DNA of 64,000 nt from Hamadaea sp013361475 (GCF_040654195.1 NZ_JBFAHM010000014.1:186001-250000), one strand, 5' to 3'; numbered from the stretch's first letter, positions 41,232-50,429 are shown. Notes: generated by a model from the sequence alone, not told the origin. Made by a program: numbers and translations.

Positions 41232-41237
41232 ACGATA
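41232..41237 (-). promoter_or_regulatory. -10 element TATCGT, leaderless type
   Basis: On the minus strand TATCGT is 6 nt before the ATG at 41225. Confidence 0.4.
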
Positions 41238-41242
41238 GCTTT

Positions 41243-41890
41243 CTATTCGGCGTTCTCCGGGGGAACGTAGAACTCCGTCGTGTTGCGCGTGGCCGTGGCC
41301 GCCTCCTCCGGCGTGGCGCCCGACGCGAGGAGCGCCCGGCCCCAGCCTTCGCTGCTGCCCGTGGCGAGTTCGCGGCCCTCCGCCGAGGCGCCCCAAGCCA
41401 TCCGCTCCTCGAACGACGCCTCGACGCCGGTCAAATGCCAGCTCAAACCGAGCAGGCCCAACTCCCAGCCGACCCCGACGGCGCCCGGCCCGTAGGTCGC
41501 CCACCGTTCCGCGTCGACCGTCGCCACATGCTCCAGATCCAGCACGGTCCGGTCGCCGTCCTCGGTCAGGCGTACCTCGACCTCGGAGACGTCGCCCGCG
41601 GCGGGCTCGCCGAAGAACCAGCTCACCCGCAGCCGCTCGGGCGGCTCGCACTCCAGCACCTCGCCCCCCGCATTGCCCTCGAACTGGTACCGGCCGCCGA
41701 GGCGCAGATCGCCGCTCACCGGCAGGAACCACCGGGTGATCCGATCGGCTCGGGTCAGCGCGTCCCAGACGTCGTCGATTTTCGCGTTGTACGCCCGGCG
41801 CAGCCGGACGGTCCGGGCTTCACCGTTCGGCAGTGAACGGCGTCCGGTCTCACGCTGCACGGCGGCGAGTTCCGCCATTATGTCCATCAT
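41243..41890 (-). CDS. SRPBCC/AHA1-like domain protein
   Basis: This protein of about 215 residues has the START/AHA1-type fold: LRRAYNAKIDDVWDALTRADRITRWF, GDLRLGGRYQFEG, ERLRVSWFF and the long C-terminal helix GWELGLLGLSWHLTG. These bind small hydrophobic ligands. It overlaps the upstream ArsR gene by 41 bases, a frequent ArsR-SRPBCC pairing in bacteria. ATG 41890 is taken; 41887 and 41878 are also possible. Confidence 0.85.
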   Translation of the reverse strand: MMDIMAELAAVQRETGRRSLPNGEARTVRLRRAYNAKIDDVWDALTRADRITRWFLPVSGDLRLGGRYQFEGNAGGEVLECEPPERLRVSWFFGEPAAGDVSEVEVRLTEDGDRTVLDLEHVATVDAERWATYGPGAVGVGWELGLLGLSWHLTGVEASFEERMAWGASAEGRELATGSSEGWGRALLASGATPEEAATATRNTTEFYVPPENAE

Positions 41891-42251
41891 TGGCTGACTC
41901 CTGTTCTTGCTGGTTGGTCTCTTGCTGGCGGCGTTCGCGTTGGCCACGGACGAGTTCGGTGGCCAACGCGTCCAGCCGCTGGTTCCAGAACGCCCGGAAT
42001 CGGCTGAGCCACTCGTCGACCTCCTCCAACGCTCCCGGGTCGAGCGCGTAGAGGCGCCGGGCGCCCTCGGCGCGTACGGTGGTGAACCCGTTGTCCCGCA
42101 ACACTTTGAGGTGTTGTGAGACGGCGGGCTGGGAGATGCCGAACTCCGCCTGGACGGTCGCGCTCACCGTGCCGGCGGCCTGTTCGCCCTCCGTCAGCAG
42201 CTCCAGGATCCGGCGGCGTACGGGGTCGCCGAGAACGTCGAACGCGTGCAC
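41850..42251 (-). CDS. ArsR-family transcriptional regulator
   Basis: This 133-residue winged-helix regulator has DPVRRRILELLTEGEQAAG and the recognition helix ISQPAVSQHLKVLRDNGF. No ArsR metal-binding ELCVCDL-type motif is seen, so it belongs to the metal-independent group that usually controls an adjacent SRPBCC gene. It is first in the two-gene operon. Confidence 0.9.
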   Translation of the reverse strand: MHAFDVLGDPVRRRILELLTEGEQAAGTVSATVQAEFGISQPAVSQHLKVLRDNGFTTVRAEGARRLYALDPGALEEVDEWLSRFRAFWNQRLDALATELVRGQRERRQQETNQQEQESANDGHNGGTRRRAA

Positions 42252-42374
42252 CTCCCGACTATTTCAGGACCAGCTTATATAAGTCAAGGCTTAGGTAGTT
42301 GGCGGCGCACCGTGACGGTGCTCAAACCCAATGTCATCAGGCGATTCAGTCGTTCGATGCAGGCGTGTCGCACC

Positions 42375-42405
42375 TTGACTCTGGCGAACATCCGTTCGAT
42401 AGTCT
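42375..42405 (+). promoter_or_regulatory. Promoter with TTGACT and TAGTCT, leaderless type
   Basis: TTGACT at 42375-42380 and TAGTCT at 42400-42405 are separated by 19 nt. TAGTCT is 6 nt before the GTG at 42412. Confidence 0.5.
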
Positions 42406-42411
42406 CCGTCC

Positions 42412-42612
42412 GTGGGACGCACGAAGATCTGGCTCCCGTACGGTCATCCGCCTCGCCAGCGAGGTCGGGTGCAGGCGTGCCCCGCCGGGCACGGAACGAT
42501 GCGTCCCGCCTGGTCGATGTGCCTGGACTGCGGGGTCTACTGCCGTCACTGGGAGTGCGGTGACTGCGCCCAGGAGCTGCGCGACGTCACCCACGTGTGC
42601 GGATCCGGCTGA
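42412..42612 (+). CDS. Small cysteine-rich (zinc-binding type) protein
   Basis: This 66-residue protein has seven Cys and several His: CPAGH, MCLDCG, YCRHWECGDC and HVCGSG. The CxxC pairs suggest two zinc knuckles, as in small DNA/RNA-binding or chaperone proteins; no family is recognised. The GTG is supported by the promoter 6 nt upstream and codons are GC-rich in the third position. It is isolated, facing the GNAT gene. Confidence 0.6.
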   Translation: MGRTKIWLPYGHPPRQRGRVQACPAGHGTMRPAWSMCLDCGVYCRHWECGDCAQELRDVTHVCGSG

Positions 42613-42659
42613 GCGCCTTTACGGCGTTCAGCGGCGACTCGGGGGGCGTCGACGTCGAG

Positions 42660-43178
42660 TCAGAGGCGTCGGGTCAGGATCTGCCCGGGCCAGTCGCGGT
42701 CGCCCTGCGCCACCGAGAACGTCTGCGCCCGGGTGAAGCCCTGTCCTTCGTAGTAGCGGACCAGCGCGCCCTCACCTCCGGCGAAGCAGTCCAGGCGCAG
42801 CAGCCCCACGTCGCGCTGCCGCGCCAGCTCGGCGGCGTGGTCGAGCAGTGCCGCGCCAACCCCGCTGCCCCGGACGGTCCGGTCGGAGATGAGTAGCTGG
42901 ACGTAGAGTTCGGGCTCCTCGGCTGGTGGTGCGTACGGCAGAGATTCGCCGACCGAGAGAGCACCGACCGGCTGGCCGTCCGCCTCGGCGATCCAGAGCC
43001 CGCCGCTCCGGGCGAAGCCCTCGATCTGGGCGATCCGTTTCGGGTTCGTCGAGTGCGCCTCCGCACCCCACTGATCGGTACGCCCGATGGAGACCAGCCA
43101 CTCGGTCGCCACGTCCATGAAGCGCAGCACCGTGGAGACGTCGTCGAGGGTCCCGGGGCGGATGGTCAGCGAAGGCAT
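42660..43178 (-). CDS. GNAT-family acetyltransferase
   Basis: This 172-residue protein has the GNAT motifs A and B: GSGVGAALLDHAAELA (acetyl-CoA loop) and LLRLDCFAGGEGALVRYYEGQGF. The substrate is unknown. CAGGAT stands 6 nt before the ATG. Confidence 0.88.
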   Translation of the reverse strand: MPSLTIRPGTLDDVSTVLRFMDVATEWLVSIGRTDQWGAEAHSTNPKRIAQIEGFARSGGLWIAEADGQPVGALSVGESLPYAPPAEEPELYVQLLISDRTVRGSGVGAALLDHAAELARQRDVGLLRLDCFAGGEGALVRYYEGQGFTRAQTFSVAQGDRDWPGQILTRRL

Positions 43179-43207
43179 CCGACCATCCTGCCACCCGGAG
43201 CGGCGGC

Positions 43208-43693
43208 TCAGTCGGCGGCTGCCGCCCGCAGACTCCCCATCGGCCAGCCCGCATCTGCCGCGGTGAGGTGGCCGAGGCGTACGAGGCGGGCTTTGACGCC
43301 ACCGACCGTCCGGCCGAGCGTCTTCGCGATGTCGGCGTACGCCTCGCCGGCCTCGAACCGCTCGACGAGCGCGGACTCCTCCGCCTCCGTCCACTTCGTA
43401 TAGAGGTTCGGGTGTTTGCGCCGCCGCTCCGCCATCGGATCCGCCACCACGGGTACGCCGCCCCACGCGCCCATGGTGGCGACCTCCAACGGCAGGACGC
43501 TCAACACGAGGGACACGTCGGCGGGCGCGATCACCCCGGAGAGGTCGGTCATGACCTGCCCGTCGGCGTCACAGATGACCAAGCTGAAGTCCCAGCGCCC
43601 GTCGTCTGAGGGCGAGGCGGAGATCTGGCCGGTGCGATCAGGGCCGGTCACCTCGCGCACGAGGGCCTGCGCCGGAAGGGTGTATGCGCTCAT
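43208..43693 (-). CDS. Hypothetical protein with SANT/Myb-like helix-turn-helix
   Basis: Residues 1 to about 80 form a domain of unknown type (PDRTGQISASPSDDGRWDFSLV). The C-terminal part WTEAEESALVERFEAGEAYADIAKTL with GRTVGGVKARLVRL is a helix-turn-helix like SANT/GcrA motifs, so DNA binding is likely. TAGCGT is 7 nt before the ATG at 43693. Confidence 0.7.
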   Translation of the reverse strand: MSAYTLPAQALVREVTGPDRTGQISASPSDDGRWDFSLVICDADGQVMTDLSGVIAPADVSLVLSVLPLEVATMGAWGGVPVVADPMAERRRKHPNLYTKWTEAEESALVERFEAGEAYADIAKTLGRTVGGVKARLVRLGHLTAADAGWPMGSLRAAAAD

Positions 43694-43700
43694 GGAGAAG

Positions 43701-43706
43701 ACGCTA
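43701..43706 (-). promoter_or_regulatory. -10 element TAGCGT, leaderless type
   Basis: On the minus strand TAGCGT is 7 nt before the ATG at 43693. Confidence 0.4.
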
Positions 43707-43873
43707 GGGACCAGGGCCGACAACCCGGGCCGATCGCACGACAAGATCCGGGATAACGCGGTCTCGCACGTCTGCAAGGCCGCATCATCCCGGATAACGC
43801 GATCGTCGCCTCCGGTGCCGGCCCGCATCACCAACCCGGTGCCAGCGGCGGCGGGCAGGGGCGGCGGCGGGGG

Positions 43874-45433
43874 TTAGATCCAGCGGTTGCCTAGCCACAT
43901 GCGGTGGAGCCAGGACTCGTAGGGGATCGACTGCCCGGTGAAGATCGGGTAGAAGTACGCGAAGTTCAGCGCGACCAGCAGCACGAACGCCCCGGCGATC
44001 ACCGCGCCGGTCATGCGCCTTCGTTCGTCGGGTAGCCCGTCCTTGCCCGGCCCCATGATCGCGCCGAGGACGTAGACCACGGCGAGGATGAGGAACGGCT
44101 CGATCGGCAGCGCGTAGAAGAAGAACATCGTGCGGTTGTCGAGCTCGTAGTAGAACCAGGGCAGCCAGCCCATCGCGATGAAGCCGAGGATCGCGCCGGC
44201 CCGCCAGTCGCGGCGGGAGATCGCCAGCCAGACGAGCGCCGCCAGGGCGGGCAGGAAGGCCCACCACAGTGCCGGGGTGCCGTTGAGGACGACTTCGGCG
44301 GCGCAGTTGCCGCTGCCGCACGGGTCGTTGCTCGACCAGTAGAACGCCACCGGGCGGGCCAGGAGCAGCCACTGCCACGGCCACGACTGGTAGGTGTGCG
44401 GGTCGTCGAGGTGGGTGTGGAAGTCGTACGCCTGTTGGTGGTAATGCCACAGGTTCTGCAGAGCGCCCAGGACGGGGAGTTCGGTGCCGCCGGTGTCGCG
44501 CAGCCAGTGCCGGTTGTAGCCGCCGTCGGTGAGCAGCCAGCCGCTCCACGTCGTCAGGTAGAGGCCGAAACCGAGGACGGCGATGAGCAGGAACCAGCCG
44601 GTCTCATCCAGCAGGGTGTCCATGATCGGGTGGCGTACGCCGGCGACGCGCCGCGCGCCGATCTCCCACCAGTAGACGAGCAGGACCATGATCGGGAGGA
44701 ACGCGAGCGCGCTCCACTTGACGCTGAACCCGAGCGTCCACATGACGAACGCGGCGATGCGCCACCACGGCACGGCGAACGAGGGGCGGCTGCCCCGGCC
44801 GCGCCCGGCCGGGTCCCCGCCCGCTTCGACGAACTCCACCCAGCGCCGCCGGCGCTGCTGCCGGTCGAGGACGAGGCAGGTGAACGCGGCGAGCACGAAG
44901 AACATGAGGAACATGTCGAGCAGGGCGGCCCGCGAGAGCACGAAGTGCATCCCGTCGAACGACATCAGCAGACCGGCCGCGCAGGCGAGGACGATCGAAC
45001 CGAACAGCCGCCGCGCGACGAACATCAGCATCAGGACGCTGGCCGTGCCGAACAGGGCGGCGGAGAAGCGCCAGCCGAACTCGTTGTAGCCGAACAGCTG
45101 CTCGCCGATGCCGATGAGCCACTTGCCGAACGGCGGGTGCACCACATATCCGGCGGTGTTCGCCTTCTCGTCCCACTCGTAGCCCAGGCGCCAGATGTTG
45201 TGCGCGTCGGTGGCGTAGTAGACCTCGTCGAAGATCTTGCCCTTGGGCGCGTCCAGCCCGACGAAGCGCAGGATGCCGGCGATCAGGGTGACGACGCCCA
45301 TGGCGAGCCAGGCCCACGGGTCGGCCTTGACATCGATCGGCAGCAGGCGCTGCCGGATGTCGGAGACGGCCGGGGCGGCGTCCGGCGCCGCCGGCTGCGG
45401 TGCGCTGGCGGTCGCTTCGGGGGCAATCGTCAT
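43874..45433 (-). CDS. Polyprenol-phosphate-mannose-protein mannosyltransferase (PMT)
   Basis: This 519-residue multi-pass protein is the actinobacterial protein O-mannosyltransferase that glycosylates secreted proteins using polyprenol-phosphomannose. The hallmark acidic motif is in loop 1, IFDEVYYATDAHNIW (the DE pair is catalytic). VHPPFGKWLIGIG and the PMT_4TMC C-terminus (YYELDNRTMFFFYALPIEP) are present. It has about 11 helices. Its neighbour on the other strand is rsmI, as in mycobacteria (Rv1002c/Rv1003). Confidence 0.95.
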   Translation of the reverse strand: MTIAPEATASAPQPAAPDAAPAVSDIRQRLLPIDVKADPWAWLAMGVVTLIAGILRFVGLDAPKGKIFDEVYYATDAHNIWRLGYEWDEKANTAGYVVHPPFGKWLIGIGEQLFGYNEFGWRFSAALFGTASVLMLMFVARRLFGSIVLACAAGLLMSFDGMHFVLSRAALLDMFLMFFVLAAFTCLVLDRQQRRRRWVEFVEAGGDPAGRGRGSRPSFAVPWWRIAAFVMWTLGFSVKWSALAFLPIMVLLVYWWEIGARRVAGVRHPIMDTLLDETGWFLLIAVLGFGLYLTTWSGWLLTDGGYNRHWLRDTGGTELPVLGALQNLWHYHQQAYDFHTHLDDPHTYQSWPWQWLLLARPVAFYWSSNDPCGSGNCAAEVVLNGTPALWWAFLPALAALVWLAISRRDWRAGAILGFIAMGWLPWFYYELDNRTMFFFYALPIEPFLILAVVYVLGAIMGPGKDGLPDERRRMTGAVIAGAFVLLVALNFAYFYPIFTGQSIPYESWLHRMWLGNRWI

Positions 45434-45537
45434 GGGCGCATAGTAGCGCTGAAAACTCGCACAGCGGTGGCTCAGCCATCGGCGTCCCGGGCAAGCCCAC
45501 TCCGGTAGACGGTGAGCAGCTCGCCCATACTGTCAGC

Positions 45538-46359
45538 ATGCTGATCCTCTGCGGCGCGCCGCTCGGAAATCCGGCCGACGCATCGACACGTCTGCGTGAG
45601 ACGCTCGCCACCGCGGAGGTCGTCGCGGCCGAGGACACCCGGCGGCTGGTGCGGCTCGCGCGCGACCTTTCGATCGAGATGCCCGGAAAACTGATCTCGT
45701 ACTTCGAGGGCAACGAGGAGAAGCGGACCCCCGAACTGGTCGACCTGCTGCGTACGGGGACGACTGTCGCGCTGATCACCGACGGCGGCATGCCCAGCGT
45801 CAGCGACCCCGGCTACCGGCTGGTCACGGCGGCGTTGGCGGTGGGCGTACCGGTGACGTGCGCGCCCGGCCCGAGCGCGGTCACCACCGCCCTCGCCCTG
45901 TCCGGGCTGCCCGTCGACCGGTTCTGCTTCGAGGGTTTCCTGCCGCGTACCGGGTCCGCGCGGCGCGCTCGGCTCGCGGAACTCGCGGCCGAGCCCCGCA
46001 CGCTCGTCTTCTTCGAGTCCACGCATCGCATCGAGGCCGCGCTGCGCGACCTGGCGTCCGCGTTCGGTCCGGACCGCGCGGCTGCTCTCTGCCGGGAACT
46101 CACCAAGACATATGAAGAGGTACGCCGAGCGCCGCTGGGCGAGTTGAGTCAAGCGGCAGCGCAGTTCAAGGGGGAGATCACGCTCGTCGTCGCGGGGGCT
46201 TCGCCGCAGCGGGCGCCCCGGCCGAGCGACGACGAACTCCGTGAGCTGGTGGCCGAGCAGGTCGCGGGCGGGCTGACCCGCCGGGACGCGATCGAGGCGG
46301 TGGCCGCCGCCTACGAGATCCCCAAACGAGAGGTGTACGCCGCCGCGGTTACGCGCTAG
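45538..46359 (+). CDS. rsmI: 16S rRNA 2'-O-methyltransferase RsmI
   Basis: RsmI methylates the ribose of C1402 of 16S rRNA. The 273 residues start MLILCGAPLGNPAD (GNP motif) and contain DTRRLVRLA, LITDGGMPSVSDPGY (SAM-binding loop), CAPGPSAVTTAL and FFESTHRIEAALRD. ATG 45538 has CATACT 6 nt upstream, and the frame is open further upstream without homology. Its stop overlaps the convergent membrane gene by 4 bases. Confidence 0.95.
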   Translation: MLILCGAPLGNPADASTRLRETLATAEVVAAEDTRRLVRLARDLSIEMPGKLISYFEGNEEKRTPELVDLLRTGTTVALITDGGMPSVSDPGYRLVTAALAVGVPVTCAPGPSAVTTALALSGLPVDRFCFEGFLPRTGSARRARLAELAAEPRTLVFFESTHRIEAALRDLASAFGPDRAAALCRELTKTYEEVRRAPLGELSQAAAQFKGEITLVVAGASPQRAPRPSDDELRELVAEQVAGGLTRRDAIEAVAAAYEIPKREVYAAAVTR

Positions 46360-47162
46360 TAAGCGGCGGCGAGGAAGCCGATGATCAGCAGCAGCGGGGC
46401 GGCGAGGCTGGTCGCCACGGCCGCCCGCCGGGCCTTGCGGTCGCTGAACCGGATCGCGCCGGTGCTCAGGGCGATCCCGAGTCCGCACAGCATGGCCAGG
46501 CTGAAGCTCACGACCCAGCGCAGATGCAGGCCACGCAACGCGTCCCCCACGTACGCCTGGTCGCTGTGCGAGCCGACCATGCGGGCGAGGAGCTGGGACT
46601 GCCCGCCTTGGGGCAGGGTCGACTGGTCGACCCCGAGCAGCGCCACCCGTTCGACCACCAGCCCGGAGTCGGCCGTGAAGTCGCCGACGCAGCGCTGACT
46701 CACCCCGCCGCCGACGCACTGGATGGCGCTGGCCTTCCCGTCGTGCCCGTGACCCACCGCCAGCCACAACGGTTCGGCGGTGACCCAGGCGAAGAACGCG
46801 GCCAGGAGCGCGAAGAGGACCAGGCCCGCCAGGCCGACGGCGGACGCTGTGCGTACCCCTTGCTCTGGCTTGGCCGGACGGGACGCGGACGGACGGTGAC
46901 CGCGGACCGTGCGGCCGGCCATCATCTCGCGCGTGGGCCAGGCTTCGGCCTCGACCGGCACGGCGCGGAGCGGAGCCGGGGCGGGGACGGTGACCACCGA
47001 CTGGGCCGGCACCTCGACGGCCGGCGACTCGGCCGGCTCGAACAGGGCGGACTCGGTGTCGGACTCGGGGCGGGACCAGTGCGAGGCCCAGGGACTCGAC
47101 TCGCCCTCCGGGCGCGCGGGCGGCGAACCGGCGCCGCCGTCGAACTCCGTTGATCCGGTCAC
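46356..47162 (-). CDS. Hypothetical membrane protein, 268 aa
   Basis: The N-terminal cytoplasmic part of about 105 residues is disordered (Pro/Ala/Glu). Three membrane helices follow: VGLAGLVLFALLAAFFAWV, VSFSLAMLCGLGIALSTGA and AAPLLLIIGFLAAAY. Between helices 1 and 2 lies an extracytoplasmic loop with two Cys (IQCVGGGVSQRCVGD), likely a disulfide. No family is recognised. It is divergent from metG. Confidence 0.8.
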   Translation of the reverse strand: MTGSTEFDGGAGSPPARPEGESSPWASHWSRPESDTESALFEPAESPAVEVPAQSVVTVPAPAPLRAVPVEAEAWPTREMMAGRTVRGHRPSASRPAKPEQGVRTASAVGLAGLVLFALLAAFFAWVTAEPLWLAVGHGHDGKASAIQCVGGGVSQRCVGDFTADSGLVVERVALLGVDQSTLPQGGQSQLLARMVGSHSDQAYVGDALRGLHLRWVVSFSLAMLCGLGIALSTGAIRFSDRKARRAAVATSLAAPLLLIIGFLAAAY

Positions 47163-47271
47163 TACATCATCTTCCCGGGAAAACCACCTCTAGCTGGACA
47201 TTCCCCCGCGTGTCGCGCACAGTGATATCCAGTTAGCTGGCGTCCGACTCCCCTTACTAGGCTCTATGGCT

Positions 47272-49062
47272 ATGAGTCACGTTCTCGCCGCGGTCGCCTG
47301 GCCTTACGCCAACGGCCCGCGCCATATCGGCCACGTTTCCGGATTCGGGGTGCCCTCCGACGTCTTCAGCCGCTACATGCGGATGGCCGGCCACGACGTG
47401 CTCATGATCAGCGGCACCGACGAGCACGGCACGCCGATCCTGGTGGAGGCGGAGAAGGAGGGCGTGACCGCGCGCGAGCTGGCCGACCGGTACAACCGGG
47501 TGATCGTCGAAGACCTCGCCGCTCTGGGCCTGTCCTACGACCTGTTCACCCGGACCACCACGCGCAACCACTACAAGGTCGCGCAGGAGCTGTTCAAGAC
47601 GGTCAACGACAACGGCTACATGCTCGAGCAGACCACGCACGGGGCGATCTCCCCGTCGACCGGGCGGACGCTGCCCGACCGCTACATCGAAGGCACCTGC
47701 CCGATCTGCGGATACGAAAGCGCACGTGGGGACCAGTGCGACAACTGCGGGAACCAGCTGGACCCCGAAGACCTGATCAACCCGCACTCCCGGATCAACG
47801 GCGAGGTGCCGCAGTTCATCGAGACTCAGCACTTCTTCCTGGACCTGCCCGCGCTCGCTCCCGCGCTCGGCGAATGGCTGCGTACGCGAGAGGGCTGGCG
47901 CCCGAACGTCCTCAAGTTCTCCCTCAACCTGCTCGACGACATCCGGCCGCGGGCGATGACACGCGACATCGACTGGGGCATCCCGGTGCCGCTGCCCGGC
48001 TGGGAGGACAACCCCGCGAAGCGGCTGTACGTGTGGTTCGACGCCGTCATCGGCTACTTCTCGGCCTCGGTCGAGTGGGCGCGCCGCTTCGGCGACACCC
48101 CGGACGCCTGGAAGCAGTGGTGGTCGAAGGCGGAACGGCCGCGGTCCTACTACTTCATGGGCAAGGACAACATCACCTTCCACTCGCAGATCTGGCCCGG
48201 TGAGCTGCTGGCGTACAACGGGCAGGGGACCAAGGGCGGCAAGCCCGGCGAGTACGGCGAGCTGGCGCTGCCGACCGAGGTCGTGTCCAGCGAGTACCTG
48301 ACCATGGAAGGCCGCAAGTTCTCCTCGTCGCGCCGGGTCGTCATCTACGTCCGCGACTTCCTGTCTCGCTACGACGCCGACGCGCTGCGGTACTTCATCG
48401 CGGTCGCCGGGCCGGAGACCACCGACACCGACTTCACCTGGTCGGAGTTCCTCCGGCGCAACAACGACGAGCTCGTGGCGAGCTGGGGCAACCTGGTGAA
48501 CCGGACGATCTCGATGGCCGCGAAGAACTTCGGCGAGATCCCGGCGGCCGGCCCGCTGACCGTCGAGGACGAGCAGCTGCTGGCACTGGCCCGAGACGCC
48601 TTCCCGACGGTCGGCAACCTCATCGAGCACCACCGGCAGAAGCAGGCCATCACCGAGGCGATGAAGGTCGTCGCCGAAGCCAACCGCTACTTCTCCGACC
48701 AGGCGCCCTGGAAACTGAAGGGCGAGGAGGAGCGCGAACGGCTCGGCACCGTCCTACACGTCGCGCTGCAGGTCATCCGCGACTGCAACACGCTGCTGAC
48801 GCCATTCCTGCCGCACGCCGCCCAGCAGATCCACGAACTGCTCGGCGGAACGGGAGTCCACGCCCCCATGCCGCAGATCGTCGAGGTCGACGACCTGGAC
48901 GGCGGGCCGGCGTACCCGATCCTGACCGGGGACTACACCGGCGGGGCGAGCTGGGAGACCGTCCAGATCGAGCCCGGTACGCCGCTCAAGCCGCCGACCC
49001 CCGTGTTCAAGAAGCTGGACCCCTCCATCGTCGAGGAAGAACTGGCCCGGCTCGCCGGCTGA
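47272..49062 (+). CDS. metG: Methionine-tRNA ligase
   Basis: MetRS charges tRNA-Met with methionine. The protein of about 596 residues has the HIGH-region variant in YANGPRHIGHVSG, the zinc knuckle CPICGY...CDNCGN and the KMSKS-loop equivalent KFSSSR, a variant seen in actinobacterial MetRS. The C-terminal anticodon-binding domain is complete (KGEEERERLGTVLHVALQ); no extra tRNA-binding domain follows. The start is uncertain: ATG 47272 fits the TAGGCT hexamer 8 nt upstream; ATG 47266 is 6 bases longer. Confidence 0.95.
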   Translation: MSHVLAAVAWPYANGPRHIGHVSGFGVPSDVFSRYMRMAGHDVLMISGTDEHGTPILVEAEKEGVTARELADRYNRVIVEDLAALGLSYDLFTRTTTRNHYKVAQELFKTVNDNGYMLEQTTHGAISPSTGRTLPDRYIEGTCPICGYESARGDQCDNCGNQLDPEDLINPHSRINGEVPQFIETQHFFLDLPALAPALGEWLRTREGWRPNVLKFSLNLLDDIRPRAMTRDIDWGIPVPLPGWEDNPAKRLYVWFDAVIGYFSASVEWARRFGDTPDAWKQWWSKAERPRSYYFMGKDNITFHSQIWPGELLAYNGQGTKGGKPGEYGELALPTEVVSSEYLTMEGRKFSSSRRVVIYVRDFLSRYDADALRYFIAVAGPETTDTDFTWSEFLRRNNDELVASWGNLVNRTISMAAKNFGEIPAAGPLTVEDEQLLALARDAFPTVGNLIEHHRQKQAITEAMKVVAEANRYFSDQAPWKLKGEEERERLGTVLHVALQVIRDCNTLLTPFLPHAAQQIHELLGGTGVHAPMPQIVEVDDLDGGPAYPILTGDYTGGASWETVQIEPGTPLKPPTPVFKKLDPSIVEEELARLAG

Positions 49063-49093
49063 CCTTCCCTTGTCGCTGCGGCCGCTGCTTTTA

Positions 49094-49158
49094 GCGCTGG
49101 ATCAGGGATCTGGGTCGAATCTTGGCCCAAGATTCGGCCGATATCCCTGATCCAGCGC
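49094..49158. repeat. Family 1 palindrome, copy D
   Basis: The arms 49094-49125 and 49127-49158 pair over 32 positions with three mismatches. The stem reads GGGAT/ATCCC where other copies read GGGTT/AACCC, a double compensatory change. It lies after metG. Confidence 0.95.
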
Positions 49159-49207
49159 CATCGGCGGGTCATTCGCCGTTCACCTTCGGCGGCTACGGTC
49201 GCTGATT

Positions 49208-50233
49208 GTGACGATTGTCGATCACTCTGTGATCTCCACGAGTGAGCTGGACGGGCCGATGCTCGTCCCGCTGACCCGGGAGGTGAGCTGGGAAAGGATC
49301 CAGCGGCTCAGCCAGCAGCATGCGCGCGGCGCCGACGCCGAGCTGATCGCCACCGTCCGTGCCTCCGCCGCCGTCCGGCGAGGAACCCGGATGGTCAAGC
49401 CGTTGCCCGCCCGCGCCGTAGCCGGAGTGCTGAGGGGTGCGGTCGTGTCCGGCTTCTGCTACCGCGGCTACGACACCTCGTCGCTGCGTACGCCGGGGGA
49501 CTGGTCGGTGCTCGGGGCCGACCCGACCGCCCCGGTCGCCTTCGTGCTCCGGTGGCGTGCCGTCGACCCGCTCGATTACGCGTACCCGAAAGCCGGCGGC
49601 GGCCTGAGCGCCATTCCGGCCCACGAACGGGTCGGCCCGCCTGTGCTGGGGACGGGGTTCGCCCCGAGCAGCACCGAGCTGATCCCGGAATTCCACACGA
49701 CCCACTTCGCCGACCTGCCGCTCACCGCGAACGCCTCGCTGGTCGCGTACACGCCGGACGGGTCGGAGGCGATCCTCTACACCTACCAGCCGGAGCAGCG
49801 AGGCTGGCTGCGCCTGGCCGGCCCGCAGTGGCGGCCGCTGCTCTACGGGCTGCCCGGAGTCGCGCCCGAGCAGGAATATCACGCGCTGCACAGCGAGCGG
49901 CCGTTCAGCCGCCTCGTCGGCCGATTCCAGGAGGCCGACCACGACGCGGTCGCCGACCCGCCCGAGACGTTCCGCGTCCTGGCGATGTCCCGGGCTGCTC
50001 GCTTCCCGGTCGACTCGCTCGCCCGCCGCACCCGGTACGCCCGCTGGCGAGGCGTCCTCTGCACCGGCGTCGGAGCCGAAGGCGACTGGGCGCGACTGCG
50101 GATCTGCGACCCCGACGCGGTGAGCGTGGCCGCCACCGGGGCGCAGTGTCAGGAGCGGGGCGTCTACGAAGTGTGGGCACCGGTCGCCGAACTCACCGAC
50201 GTGCAGGACGTCGACGTCCGCTACCAGATCTGA
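49208..50233 (+). CDS. Hypothetical protein, 341 aa
   Basis: This is a soluble protein with no signal peptide, membrane helix or recognised catalytic motif. It is rich in Trp, Arg and Pro-flanked turns (LRTPGDWSVLGADPTAPVAFV, RLAGPQWRPLLYGLPGVAP). Both ends are well covered by GC-rich third codon positions, so it is real. It starts at GTG. It sits between metG and tatD, a place occupied by other genes in mycobacteria. I do not recognise the family. Confidence 0.75.
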   Translation: MTIVDHSVISTSELDGPMLVPLTREVSWERIQRLSQQHARGADAELIATVRASAAVRRGTRMVKPLPARAVAGVLRGAVVSGFCYRGYDTSSLRTPGDWSVLGADPTAPVAFVLRWRAVDPLDYAYPKAGGGLSAIPAHERVGPPVLGTGFAPSSTELIPEFHTTHFADLPLTANASLVAYTPDGSEAILYTYQPEQRGWLRLAGPQWRPLLYGLPGVAPEQEYHALHSERPFSRLVGRFQEADHDAVADPPETFRVLAMSRAARFPVDSLARRTRYARWRGVLCTGVGAEGDWARLRICDPDAVSVAATGAQCQERGVYEVWAPVAELTDVQDVDVRYQI

Positions 50234-50261
50234 CGCCGCGCTCCCGCGCTCCCGCGCTGCA

Positions 50262-50334
50262 TGATCATTGCGTCACCCATGCTGTTTCGCGCGGCGAAAT
50301 GTCCCTTGAAACAGCATGGCTGACGCAATGATCA
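50262..50334. repeat. Family 3 inverted repeat, copy 1
   Basis: The arms of 25 bases, 50262-50286 and 50310-50334, pair with one mismatch and begin TGATCATTGCGTCA. The loop contains an inner stem TTTCG/CGAAA. The other copy, at 53169, carries the loop in reverse orientation. Confidence 0.93.
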
Positions 50335-50417
50335 CCATGAGCGCGAGAACGCGCGCGACGGCGAGCGCGAGAACGAGCGCGAGAACGAGCGCGAGGAGCG
50401 CGGAGAACGAGCGCGGA

Positions 50418-50423
50418 TAGGAT
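50418..50423 (+). promoter_or_regulatory. -10 element TAGGAT, leaderless type
   Basis: TAGGAT is 6 nt before the GTG at 50430. Confidence 0.5.
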
Positions 50424-50429
50424 CGCCGG

